Source: Actinoallomurus bryophytorum
Lineage (GTDB): Bacteria > Actinomycetota > Actinomycetes > Streptosporangiales > Streptosporangiaceae
DNA length: 64,000 bases
Direction: 5' to 3'
NCBI RefSeq assembly: GCF_006716425.1
Contig: NZ_VFOZ01000001.1
Span: forward strand, 3,162,001 to 3,226,000
The position numbers and the translations under genes are program-made. A model generated the notes under the pieces. It was not told the DNA's origin and searched no databases. It worked only from the letters and a program-made list of their open reading frames with translations. Numbering within the stretch: the first letter of the stretch is position 1; each line of letters begins with the position of its first letter. This document shows, one piece after another, positions 8,025 through 17,812 of the stretch.

Positions 8025-8915
8025 GTGCGAAAGAGATATGCCGTCCCCCTGGGAGTGCTCGGCGCCGGTGTCGCCGGCATCGGCTACGCGTCCGTCATCG
8101 AACGCAACTGGTTCCGCCTGCGCCGGTACGACGTACCCGTGCTCGCCCCGGGCCAGCGACCGATCAAGATCCTGCACATCTCGGACACACACCTGACCCC
8201 GGGCCGCCGCCGCCTGATCTCGTGGGTGGCCGCCCTGGACGCGCTCGAGCCCGACCTGGTCGTCAACACGGGTGACTCGATCTCCCACCCGGACGCCATC
8301 GGCCCGTTCCTCGAACTCCTGGGCCCGCTGCTCGACCGCCCGGGCGTGTTCGTGTACGGATCCAACGACATGTACTCACCGGTGCCGAAGAACCCGGCAC
8401 GCTACCTGTGGCGTACGAGCCGCACCGACTACAACCGGCGGACCGTCCCCGACCTGCCCTACGAAGACCTCGGCGCCGCCCTGACCGCGGCCGGCTGGCT
8501 CGACCTCAACAACCACGTCGGCAGCCTGAAGCTCGGGGACGCCGAGGTGGAGTTCGCCGGCATCGGCGACTCCCACATCGGCAAGGACCGCTACGACGAC
8601 ATCGCCGGCCCGGCCTCGTCGGGCCCAGTGAGCATCGGCGTGATGCACTCACCGGAACCCCGCAACCTGGACCGCTTCGCGGCGGACGGCTACCAGCTCC
8701 TGCTGGCCGGCCACACCCACGGCGGCCAGCTGTGCGTGCCGTTCTACGGGGCACTGGTGACCAACTGCGGCATCGACAAGCCCCGGGTGAAGGGCCTGCA
8801 CCGGCACGGCGGATCCTGGCTACACGTGTCGGCCGGCCTCGGCACGTCACCGTACGCACCGGTCCGCTTCTGCTGCCCACCGGAGGCCTCACTGCTGACT
8901 CTGGTCCCGGCGTAG
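8025..8915 (+). CDS. Calcineurin-like metallophosphoesterase, membrane-anchored
   Basis: 296 residues. A short N-terminal hydrophobic anchor (AVPLGVLGAGVAGIGYAS) is followed by a metallophosphoesterase domain with SDTH, GDS, GSND (replacing GNH[DE]), MHSPEPRN and GHTHGG, supplying the dinuclear metal site. Homologues act on phosphodiesters or membrane-linked pyrophosphates; the substrate here is unknown. The GTG at 8025 opens at VRKRYAVP and is chosen over the GTG at 8004, which adds only seven residues. It follows the PBP in the conserved whiB4-ponA2 block (Rv3683-like position), suggesting an envelope role. Confidence 0.88.
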   Translation: MRKRYAVPLGVLGAGVAGIGYASVIERNWFRLRRYDVPVLAPGQRPIKILHISDTHLTPGRRRLISWVAALDALEPDLVVNTGDSISHPDAIGPFLELLGPLLDRPGVFVYGSNDMYSPVPKNPARYLWRTSRTDYNRRTVPDLPYEDLGAALTAAGWLDLNNHVGSLKLGDAEVEFAGIGDSHIGKDRYDDIAGPASSGPVSIGVMHSPEPRNLDRFAADGYQLLLAGHTHGGQLCVPFYGALVTNCGIDKPRVKGLHRHGGSWLHVSAGLGTSPYAPVRFCCPPEASLLTLVPA

Positions 8916-8998
8916 ATCACGGGATACCCGGGCGCGGGTAGGGGTGAACGTCCGCTAGAGTAGACGCGGCGCAGGCGTTGTAGACGACCTGTTGCCAC

Positions 8999-9072
<74 letters not shown>

Positions 9073-9080
9073 CACAGATC

Positions 9081-9116
9081 AGAGGCCCTGTACCGTCGTG
9101 GTACAGGGCCTCTTTC
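9081..9116 (+). terminator. Terminator after tRNA-Pro
   Basis: A 14-bp perfect stem (AGAGGCCCTGTACC with complement, loop GTCGT) runs into TTTC. It lies inside the proposed inserted segment, whereas the ancestral tRNA terminator is probably the one at 10963-10995. Confidence 0.85.
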
Positions 9117-9129
9117 GATGCTAGGCCGC

Positions 9130-9288
9130 CTATCGGCTCCGCCTTGGCTGGCTTGGGGCCGACCGCGCTCCCTCGGTAATAACCGGACATAGCTCGTGGT
9201 GATAGATCGTCTCTGTCCTCGCCGTGGTCGTGTGCCCGACCGATGGCTTACCGTCGCTCCTCACCCCGGGCACCCCGAGATCTGCCGG
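9130..9288 (-). pseudogene. C-terminal relic of a tyrosine recombinase (integrase)
   Basis: The minus strand from 9288 to the TAG at 9130 reads through VGHTTTARTETIYHHELCPV and ITEGA. This matches the end of actinomycete phage/ICE integrases: a conserved GH, then T-x-x-IY with the candidate catalytic tyrosine, then H-x-L-x-PVI-x-x-GA. Only about 52 codons remain, with no start and most of the catalytic domain missing. It continues in frame from the stop of the upstream gene (9289), so it could be a deletion scar. Its position next to tRNA-Pro supports a mobile origin. Confidence 0.65.
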
Positions 9289-9909
9289 TCAGCCGCCGCG
9301 GTTGGGGAGGACGTCCCCCGGTACCGGATTGCACGGCGCGACCGGCCCGTTGGCCAACCTGATCGCGGCGCGCTGGCCGCGGTGGTGGGCGTTCGTCGAA
9401 ATCTGGACGGTGTAGACGAAGGTCTGGTCGGGTTTGATGTACTGCGGGTGGACCTTGAAGTAGTGGTCCTTGCTGCTCAGCGGCGCCCAGTCGACCATCT
9501 CGCGTGGCATCCGGTTGGGGGGGACGAAGTCGGCGCGGGAGTCCTGGCAGGTCATCCCGGCGGGCAGGTAGTCCACGGCGGCCGTAACGCCGAATGAGTC
9601 GATCCGTTGCTGCAGGCCCTTCGGGTCCCGGTAGTCGTAGATGGAGATGCGGATCGACCCGTCGGGATCACGCTCTACCGCGTACGCCGGGGACGCGTGC
9701 ATCCCGAGCAGCGATGGGTCGGCGACCGTGACTGCCGCCGTGGCGACGATCATGGCGCCTCCGGCGAGCACTAGCCGCCGGCGGGGCCTGCGGGTGGCCG
9801 GACGGGTCATGGACGCGGGCTCGTCAGCCGGGCGGGCTGCGACGACATGCCTGAGCTCGGTGAGCAGGTGCTCCTCGAAGGCACTGAGCTGCTGGTCAGA
9901 TGTATTCAT
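9289..9909 (-). CDS. Single-pass membrane protein paired with ECF sigma factor
   Basis: 206 residues. A cytoplasmic N-terminus (MNTSDQQLSAFEEHLLTEL) and a basic RPRRRL stretch lead into one membrane helix (VLAGGAMIVATAAVTVA, about 57-73) and a roughly 130-residue extracytoplasmic domain with two cysteines. The layout resembles proteins encoded after ECF sigma factors (CU044_5270-like or anti-sigma-like), but no zinc anti-sigma HxxxCxxC motif is present. ATG 9909 is used because GAGG sits eight bases upstream. The start lies inside the end of the sigma-factor gene (14-bp overlap), so coupling is strong. An anti-sigma role is inference. Confidence 0.75.
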   Translation of the reverse strand: MNTSDQQLSAFEEHLLTELRHVVAARPADEPASMTRPATRRPRRRLVLAGGAMIVATAAVTVADPSLLGMHASPAYAVERDPDGSIRISIYDYRDPKGLQQRIDSFGVTAAVDYLPAGMTCQDSRADFVPPNRMPREMVDWAPLSSKDHYFKVHPQYIKPDQTFVYTVQISTNAHHRGQRAAIRLANGPVAPCNPVPGDVLPNRGG

Positions 9910-10525
9910 GTGCATTTCCTCTCGTCGATGGCAGCGGGATTTGGTCGGTAAGCAGGTCACGCAGTTGCTTGCGGGCGCGGTGGAGCCGGACGCGGGCGGT
10001 GATCGGCGATAGGTGGAGTGCGGCCGCGGCCGCGGACACCGCCATACCGTCGACGGCGACGAGCTCCAGCAGTCGGCGCGTCCCGTCCGGCATGTTGGCC
10101 AGAGCTAGGTAAACCCGGCGGGCCGAGCTCTCGGCGTCGATGCGTTCCTCGATCCGGGCGATGTCGGCCGGATCCAGCGGCCGCCGCCCGGCGATGCGGA
10201 GGGTGGCCGCCGTCTCCCGGCGGGCACGACGGTGTTCAGCGGCGAGGACGTTATGGGCCACGCCGAATATCCAGCCGACGACGCTGCCCCGGTCTGGACG
10301 GTACGTGTGGGCCGAGTCGATGATCGCCAGGAAAACGTCGGCGGTCAGGTCGGCCGCCAGGTACGGATCATCGACCCGTCGCGCGATGAATCGGCTTACC
10401 TGTACGACATGGCGTCGGTAGAACTCCTCGAACGCATCCGGATCGTGCGCGATATCGGCGAGCTGACGCTCTGTCCGGTCCGGGTCTCCCACAGGAGGCC
10501 TCCAGCTTCGGTTGTCGATGGACAT
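9896..10525 (-). CDS. ECF RNA polymerase sigma factor
   Basis: 209 residues. Sigma region 2 spans about residues 30-100 (DAFEEFYRRHV, the ADLTADVFLAII core-binding stretch, GWIFGVAHNVLAAEHRR). Region 4 spans about 138-195, with a helix-turn-helix in MAVSAAAAALHLSPITARVRLHRAR. It directs core polymerase to a small regulon, probably including itself. The downstream membrane gene overlaps it. Together they are the cargo of the tRNA-Pro element. No extra C-terminal SnoaL-type domain is present. A GAAAC/GGTC promoter-like pair upstream is too weak to call. Confidence 0.88.
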   Translation of the reverse strand: MSIDNRSWRPPVGDPDRTERQLADIAHDPDAFEEFYRRHVVQVSRFIARRVDDPYLAADLTADVFLAIIDSAHTYRPDRGSVVGWIFGVAHNVLAAEHRRARRETAATLRIAGRRPLDPADIARIEERIDAESSARRVYLALANMPDGTRRLLELVAVDGMAVSAAAAALHLSPITARVRLHRARKQLRDLLTDQIPLPSTRGNAHEYI

Positions 10526-10899
10526 CCATCACCCAGTACTTGGACCGACCGCACCGCGACGTTTCATGGATCACTGCCACACGTGGCTGATGAGAGTCGA
10601 GCGGACGCGCCCCTTGGTGCGAGGCCCACGGTCAGGGTGTGTGTCGTACTCGACGAGAACGGCAACCGCGCCGTCCCTGACGGACAGTGCGCAGGGGATC
10701 GTCGAAGATCGAGGACGTGGATACACAGGGGATGCGCTGCCCGGTTCAAATAACCGGAGTGGGGCTCGGCCGACAGACGGGCGGGCCGCCTAAGAGGCCG
10801 CCTACCTCTGCGGTCCACCACGGACCACCGCGAACATCGGCGAGGTGCTCAGGGCCGGTTACAGGCTACGCGCGCAGGTCACGTGAGGGTCGGGATTCC
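10526..10899. other. Non-coding remainder of the tRNA-Pro element
   Basis: 374 bp with no convincing gene: the open frames on both strands are arginine-rich composition artefacts without ribosome sites. It holds the sigma-factor promoter region and runs to the right-hand tRNA copy. Confidence 0.5.
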
Positions 10900-10943
10900 T
10901 TCGGGACGAAGAGGTCGTGGGTTCGAATCCCGCCACCCCGACA
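10900..10943 (+). repeat. Partial tRNA-Pro copy (attR-like)
   Basis: 44 bp identical to 9031-9074: anticodon loop, variable region, T arm and acceptor 3' strand plus two bases. The 5' half of the tRNA is missing, so no functional tRNA is encoded. Divergence begins immediately on both sides, as expected for a site-specific recombination repeat. Confidence 0.9.
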
Positions 10944-10962
10944 GTACGTCTTAGCAGTTCAG

Positions 10963-10995
10963 ATGGGGTTTCGGAGCTCTACTCCGGAGCCCCAT
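10963..10995 (+). terminator. Hairpin terminator after the tRNA fragment
   Basis: A 14-bp stem with two G-U pairs (ATGGGGTTTCGGAG against CTCCGGAGCCCCAT, loop CTCTA). It is probably the original tRNA-Pro terminator, displaced by the insertion. Confidence 0.75.
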
Positions 10996-11070
10996 TTCGA
11001 TCTTCTAGGCCCTTCGAGAGCCACCCGTCACGCGGACTTGCCTCTGGGTGAAGACGGCGTTCATGATCTC

Positions 11071-11757
11071 CTACCGGGTGGTGCACACCCACGCGGTCCA
11101 GTGGCCGCCTCCCGCGTTGGAGATGGCGTTCCTCTCGGCTGCTGCTCGTGTGCTGCCATGACCGCCCCAGTACCTGTTGGTATGGGGGTTGAAGGCGATA
11201 GCACCGCAGCCATTGACGAAGACCACGAGGACCTTGCAGCCCGAGCGCGGGCACTCACTCAAGGCTCGCCGCTTGGCGACGGCAGCAGTTTTGTAGTCCC
11301 AGGCTTTGCCGACGCTGCCATCGTGCGCCACGGCGATGGCTCCGTAGTGCTGCGGCGGCGGTGAATACGTGTCGGGCGGAGAGAACGGCGTGAAGCTGGG
11401 CAGCGCGGGTGGGCTGTAACCGGGCAGCGCGGGTGGGCTGTAACTGGGCGGTGTCGGCATGCCCGGCAACGTGGGCGCTGCAGCCGGCGGCGTGCCCCCC
11501 GAGTCGTCGTCGGACCCCCACAGCAGGACGATGCCGCCGCCGACCAGCAGTACGAAGACCACAACGACGATGACGATCACCGCGCTGTTGTTGTTCGGCC
11601 GCCGCGGGCCGGGTGGCGGACCCCATCCCGGCGGACCCGGCGGCATCGGCGGACCCGATGGGCCGGCCGGCGGGCCATACCCGGGCGGAGGCCCATACGC
11701 GGGCGGCTGACCGCCGTACGGTGGCTGGCCGCCGTACGGCGGCTGCGGGGGTTGCAC
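11071..11757 (-). CDS. Proline-rich membrane protein with C-terminal DUF4189 domain
   Basis: 228 residues. A Pro/Gly/Tyr-rich cytoplasmic region (PPYGGQ repeats) precedes one membrane helix (AVIVIVVVVFVLLVGGGIVLL, about 60-80), a Pro/Ser linker with two YSPPALP repeats, and a DUF4189 domain (about 137-228). That domain has YGAIAVA, AKRRALSEC, VNGCGAIAF and a terminal WVC, giving four cysteines likely to form disulfides outside the cell. GTG 11757 is chosen for the GGGGAG about 9 nt upstream. DUF4189 domains are usually secreted and of unknown function. It stands alone, convergent with the tRNA fragment. Confidence 0.82.
   Translation of the reverse strand: MQPPQPPYGGQPPYGGQPPAYGPPPGYGPPAGPSGPPMPPGPPGWGPPPGPRRPNNNSAVIVIVVVVFVLLVGGGIVLLWGSDDDSGGTPPAAAPTLPGMPTPPSYSPPALPGYSPPALPSFTPFSPPDTYSPPPQHYGAIAVAHDGSVGKAWDYKTAAVAKRRALSECPRSGCKVLVVFVNGCGAIAFNPHTNRYWGGHGSTRAAAERNAISNAGGGHWTAWVCTTR
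11398..11445. repeat. 24-bp tandem repeat (two copies)
   Basis: Two 24-bp units, 11398-11421 and 11422-11445, differ at the last base. They encode the repeated YSPPALPG linker of the DUF4189 protein, indicating recent in-frame duplication. Confidence 0.85.
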
Positions 11758-11908
11758 AGTGACCCACTCCCCAAATGTGGTCAATGTCCGGAGATCGTAG
11801 CGGTTGCCGGGTCGGTGGGCTCTAGAACCCGGGAAGCGCAGCGCGAGCCGGGAGTTTCGCCGGCCGTGGGACCCCTGGTGTGCCGATGCACGGGGCTCCG
11901 AGGTGCCC

Positions 11909-11924
11909 TAGGTTCGACTGCATG
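11909..11924 (+). promoter_or_regulatory. Candidate leaderless promoter
   Basis: TAGGTT (11909-11914), seven bases, then ATG (11922), with no ribosome site. This matches the leaderless layout and sets the start of the reductase-like gene. Confidence 0.5.
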
Positions 11925-12659
11925 CACGCGATCTTCGGTCCGCATCACGAGGGCACCCCGGTCACCGATGACGAGGTCGCCGACGCGTACCCGTGGCCCG
12001 GCTCAGGTCCGTGGGTTCGGGCGATGATGGTGACGACGCTGGACGGTGCCGCGACCGGGCCGGGCGGGGTCAGCGGGTCGATCTCGTCCGAGGCGGACCA
12101 GGCGGTGTTCGCGGCGACCCGGCGCTTCGCGGACGTCGTACTCATCGGCAGCGGGACACTGCGGGCGGAGAAGTACGGCCCGATGCGGGCCAAGGAGGCC
12201 GACGCCGTACGGCGGTCGGAGGCGGGACAGCGGCCGGCGCCCGTTCTCGCGGTCGTCAGCGGTTCGCTGGACCTGCCGTGGCGCCTTCCCGTGTGGGCCG
12301 AGTCCACGCATCGTCCGCTCGTGCTCACCAGAACGGCAGCCGACCCGGAGCGGCTGGACGTGGCGAAGCGGCACGCGGATGTCGTCACCCTTGACGTCGT
12401 CACGCCGCGCGCGATCGTGGACGCGCTCGTCGGGCGCGGTCTGCGGCGCATCGTGTGCGAGGGCGGGCCGAGGCTGCTGCGCGACTTCAACGCGGCCGAC
12501 GCCATCGACGAGGCCGACATCACCATCTCGCCGACGTTCGCCGGGACCGGTCCGTCGCCCACGACGGCAGGGCTGCCGGACGTCGTGCGGCACCGCCTCG
12601 TGCACGTGCTCCAGGGCGACGGCTTCCTGATGGCCCGATATCTCGCGCCCGGTCGATGA
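11922..12659 (+). CDS. RibD C-terminal/dihydrofolate-reductase-like pyrimidine reductase family protein
   Basis: 245 residues of the RibD-C (DHFR-like fold) family. MMVTTLDGAATGPGG near 34-48 is the substrate loop, ADVVLIGSGTLRAEKYGP near 72-89 the phosphate/NADPH segment, and RRIVCEGGPRLLRDF near 179-193 the second nucleotide-binding motif. Such proteins reduce pteridine- or pyrimidine-type substrates with NADPH. No deaminase half or riboflavin gene is present, so riboflavin synthesis is not implied. It overlaps the next gene, a dihydropteroate-synthase homologue, in an ATGA. A paired role in folate/pterin metabolism is inferred. Confidence 0.85.
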   Translation: MHAIFGPHHEGTPVTDDEVADAYPWPGSGPWVRAMMVTTLDGAATGPGGVSGSISSEADQAVFAATRRFADVVLIGSGTLRAEKYGPMRAKEADAVRRSEAGQRPAPVLAVVSGSLDLPWRLPVWAESTHRPLVLTRTAADPERLDVAKRHADVVTLDVVTPRAIVDALVGRGLRRIVCEGGPRLLRDFNAADAIDEADITISPTFAGTGPSPTTAGLPDVVRHRLVHVLQGDGFLMARYLAPGR

Positions 12660-13552
12660 TCTCCCTGCGCGAGTTGGCCCGGCTGGCCGCCGAGCACGCC
12701 GACGACCTCGACCGGCCGGTGGCGCCGGTACGCATCGGCGGCAGGACGCGTGATACCGACCGCCGCCCCGTACTCATGGGCGTGGTGAACCTCTCCCGCG
12801 ACTCCAACTACCGCGAGAGCATCGCCGTGAGCACCGAGTCGGCCGTGCGCAAGGGCCGCGTGCTCGCCGCGCACGGCGCCGACCTGGTCGACGTCGGGGC
12901 CGAGTCAAGCCGCGCCGCGGCGGTCGCCGTCGACGTTGAGGGCCAGAAGAGGTTGCTGCTGCCAGTCGTCGAGGCACTGGCGGGCGACGGGATCGCGGTG
13001 TCGGTCGAGAGCTACGATGCGTCGGTCGTGAAGGCCGGCCTGGAGGCCGGCGCTTGCGTGGTCAACCTCACGGGTTCGCAGGACGATGACACGATGTTCG
13101 CGCTCGCGGCCGAGCACGGTGCCACGGTCGTCCTCTGCCACGTGCTCGGGCCGCACGTCCGGGCGCTCGACGGATCGGACGTCGACACCGACCCCGTGCC
13201 GCGGATGCTCGAGCAGTTCGGCACGCGCATCGAACGCGCTCGGGAGCTCGGTGTCACCGGCCTGGTCATCGACCCGGGGCTTGGCTTCGGATTCCGCCTC
13301 CACGACCAGCGCGCCCGGGCGCGCTACCAGTCGGTGACATTGCTGCACTCGTTCCGGCTGCGCCGGCTCGGCGTCCCGGTCTGCCACGCGCTGCCGCACG
13401 CGTTCGACGTGTTCGAGGACCAGTTCCGCAGCGCGGAGGGGTTCTTCGCCGTACTCGCCCATCTCGGTGGCGCGGGGATGTACCGCGCGCATGAGGTACC
13501 CCTCGTACGCTCGGTGCTCGACGCGCTCGTGACGTTCGGTGTCGACCACTGA
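12656..13552 (+). CDS. Dihydropteroate synthase-like pterin-binding protein
   Basis: 298 residues with the TIM-barrel signature of pterin-binding enzymes: LMGVVNLSRDS near 40-50, GADLVDVGAESSR near 75-87 and VIDPGLGFGF near 204-213. Dihydropteroate synthase joins a pterin diphosphate to p-aminobenzoate. Here the first motif has LSRDS where the canonical enzyme has TPDSF, and the second has AESSR instead of GESTRPG. The protein is therefore divergent and may use another substrate. It is coupled by a 4-bp overlap to the RibD-C protein. Transcription ends at the strong terminator that follows. Confidence 0.82.
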   Translation: MISLRELARLAAEHADDLDRPVAPVRIGGRTRDTDRRPVLMGVVNLSRDSNYRESIAVSTESAVRKGRVLAAHGADLVDVGAESSRAAAVAVDVEGQKRLLLPVVEALAGDGIAVSVESYDASVVKAGLEAGACVVNLTGSQDDDTMFALAAEHGATVVLCHVLGPHVRALDGSDVDTDPVPRMLEQFGTRIERARELGVTGLVIDPGLGFGFRLHDQRARARYQSVTLLHSFRLRRLGVPVCHALPHAFDVFEDQFRSAEGFFAVLAHLGGAGMYRAHEVPLVRSVLDALVTFGVDH

Positions 13553-13578
13553 CGCGAGGTCGGTCGTAGCCGAGGCAG

Positions 13579-13610
13579 GGGCCACTTCCAATCATGGAAG
13601 TGGCCCTTTT
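13579..13610 (+). terminator. Intrinsic terminator
   Basis: A 12-bp perfect stem (GGGCCACTTCCA and complement) with an ATCA tetraloop and TTTT tail, directly after the pterin-binding gene. Confidence 0.9.
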
Positions 13611-13786
13611 CCGTGCCGCACAGCAGCGACGTCATAGCCGCATCACCACCTTGAGGACGCTGCCGCCCGGTCCGGCCTCGTCGGCGTACGGCAGTCTCCA
13701 GGAACAGGGCTCTGACCAGCACTGAACGCTTTGCCCCTCAGTTGGCAATTCCTAGATGTACGGCGATCCAGAACACGAGGAGGGCC

Positions 13787-14365
13787 ATGACATCCGACCC
13801 GGATGATGCCGAGTTGATCGCCCGGTCGCTCGACAGCGATCAGGACGCCTTCGTCGAGGTGGTCCGGCGTCATGAGGCAGCGGTGGGGGCCTACCTCGCG
13901 CGGCGCGTCGGCCGGGATCTGGCCGAGGATTTGCTCGGCGAGGTATGGGTGGCGGCGCTCGGATCCCGGGCGACCTACGATCGATCGTTTCCCGACGCCC
14001 GCCCGTGGCTGTTCGGCGTGGCGCACAACACGCTCCGGCGGCACTGGCGATCCCGTCTGGCCGAGGAGCCGGTAGCGGACGTGACCGGCATGGAGTCCGG
14101 GTGGGATCCGTGGGGGGCCGTGGACGACCGCGTCGACGTCGAGTCGGTGCTGCGGCACGCCCTGGCGCTGCTCCGGCCGCAGCAGCGGGAGATCTTGACC
14201 CTGGTCGCCTGGGAGGACCTGACCGTCGCGGACGCGGGGCGCGCGATCGGCATACCGCCGGGAACAGCGCGTCGCCACCTGCACGAGGCGCGCATGGCAC
14301 TGCGGAACGCGCCGGGAATGGTCGCGCTGCTGACCGATCAGAACACGATTAAAGAGGCCAACTGA
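13787..14365 (+). CDS. ECF RNA polymerase sigma factor
   Basis: 192 residues. Sigma region 2 spans about 14-85 (DAFVEVVRRHEAAVGAYLARR, LAEDLLGEVWVAAL, ARPWLFGVAHNTLRRHWR) and region 4 about 125-175, with LTVADAGRAIGIPPGTARRHLHEAR. ATG 13787 sits behind GAGGAGGG, which sets the start. Its stop overlaps the next start by one base (TGATG), coupling it to a CU044_5270-family membrane protein. This sigma/membrane-protein pairing recurs in actinomycetes. It resembles the 9289-10525 pair in layout but not closely in sequence. Confidence 0.9.
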   Translation: MTSDPDDAELIARSLDSDQDAFVEVVRRHEAAVGAYLARRVGRDLAEDLLGEVWVAALGSRATYDRSFPDARPWLFGVAHNTLRRHWRSRLAEEPVADVTGMESGWDPWGAVDDRVDVESVLRHALALLRPQQREILTLVAWEDLTVADAGRAIGIPPGTARRHLHEARMALRNAPGMVALLTDQNTIKEAN

Positions 14366-15387
14366 TGGTTGATGAGATGAACCTGCTGAGGGACCTGAAG
14401 GACACCGAGCCGGCACGGCCGCGCGCCTTCGAGGAGGCCAGGGCCGTGCTGCGGGCGGCGATGGCCGTGGAAGGAAAGCCGGAGACGAAATCTCGCCGGC
14501 GGGCTCCGTGGGGCATGCGCCGTACGGTGGGCGTCGGCGCCGCCGCTCTGGTCGCCGCGGCCGCCGCTGCGGCGCTGGTCGTCACGTCGGCATCGGCGCC
14601 CGGCAAGCCCCCCGTGAAGACGGCGGCGCCGGCAGCCGCGAACCCGATCCTGGCCAAGCTGGCCGCGAACATCACGCCACTGCGGGCCAAGGCCTCAGGC
14701 GACGCGACGCTGGAGATCCGCAACCAGTCGCCGACCAGCAGCAGCCTGGGCAGCAACGGCATCGGTCTGTACACCGACGACGGCACTTACTACTGGGGGA
14801 ACGACAAGAAGGCCCTGAGGCGGGCCATCGCCCAGAAGAGCGGAGGTGACGACATCTTCAAGCGCGACATCGCGGTGGCGCTCTACGCCGTGAAGGGCGA
14901 CATCGACACCGCGCGCGCACGCATGGCCGTTTCCAACCTCGCCCCGGGCACGAATCCGGCGGACGGGGAACGGGCCAAGACCGAAAAGCTCAAGGCTCTC
15001 GCCAAGGCGCGGGGCAAGAAGTACGTTCCGCCGAAGCCGCTGACCCCTGAGCAGCAGAAGCAGATCACCGACAACCACATCTGGACGAACGCCGTCGACG
15101 CGCTGATCGCCGCGCCGGAGAATCCCCAGGTACGGGCCGGCGTGCTCCGCATCATGGCGACGATGCCGAAGGTCAAGGTCACCAAGACCACCACGGCCGG
15201 ACAGCCCACGCTCAAGCTGGTGGACAGTTGGTCCGCCACCGGAAAGATCACAGAAACGCTGGTCATCAACGCAGGCACGGGTCAGCCTGTCGCCTCGACC
15301 AGCAGCGGCTCAGATATGTCGCCCGCCACGGACTACTACCACAATTCCCGCGTGAGGCTCGCCGACGTCGCAGCCGGCAAGTTCTGA
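14365..15387 (+). CDS. CU044_5270-family membrane protein (ECF partner)
   Basis: 340 residues. A cytoplasmic start (MNLLRDLKDTEPARPRAFEEAR) resembles N-termini of this family. An Ala/Val helix (VGVGAAALVAAAAAAALVV, about 53-71) crosses the membrane, and a large external domain follows with the repeated segment YTDDGTYYWGNDKKALRRAI and a late LVINAGTGQPVASTS strand. Family members follow ECF sigma factors and are suspected signal sensors or anti-sigma proteins, but function is unproven. The one-base overlap with the sigma gene indicates co-translation. Confidence 0.82.
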   Translation: MVDEMNLLRDLKDTEPARPRAFEEARAVLRAAMAVEGKPETKSRRRAPWGMRRTVGVGAAALVAAAAAAALVVTSASAPGKPPVKTAAPAAANPILAKLAANITPLRAKASGDATLEIRNQSPTSSSLGSNGIGLYTDDGTYYWGNDKKALRRAIAQKSGGDDIFKRDIAVALYAVKGDIDTARARMAVSNLAPGTNPADGERAKTEKLKALAKARGKKYVPPKPLTPEQQKQITDNHIWTNAVDALIAAPENPQVRAGVLRIMATMPKVKVTKTTTAGQPTLKLVDSWSATGKITETLVINAGTGQPVASTSSGSDMSPATDYYHNSRVRLADVAAGKF

Positions 15388-15407
15388 CCTCCTAGCAGCG
15401 AGATCGT

Positions 15408-15436
15408 GCGGGCCGCCCGGTTGCCGGGCGGCCCGC
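15408..15436 (+). terminator. GC-rich hairpin terminator
   Basis: A 13-bp perfect stem (GCGGGCCGCCCGG and complement) with a 3-nt loop after the CU044_5270 gene. No U tract follows. Confidence 0.75.
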
Positions 15437-15488
15437 ATACCGCGCCGGCACCTCCGGATAGCAGCACGATCCCCTATTTGCGATATAG

Positions 15489-17765
<2,277 letters not shown>

Positions 17766-17780
17766 CCGTTGCGGTCCGGC

Positions 17781-17807
17781 GCGTGCCCGCCCACGGCGCG
17801 GGCACGC
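17781..17807. terminator. Bidirectional terminator
   Basis: A perfect 10-bp inverted repeat (GCGTGCCCGC / GCGGGCACGC, 7-nt loop) in the 47-bp gap between convergent geosmin synthase and hydroxyacid dehydrogenase genes. Confidence 0.8.
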
Positions 17808-17812
17808 CAGGC

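Noticed and set aside
10564-10821. Minus-strand 85-codon gene in the tRNA-Pro element
   Set aside because: No ribosome site, no family resemblance, Arg/Ser-rich composition typical of random GC-rich frames.
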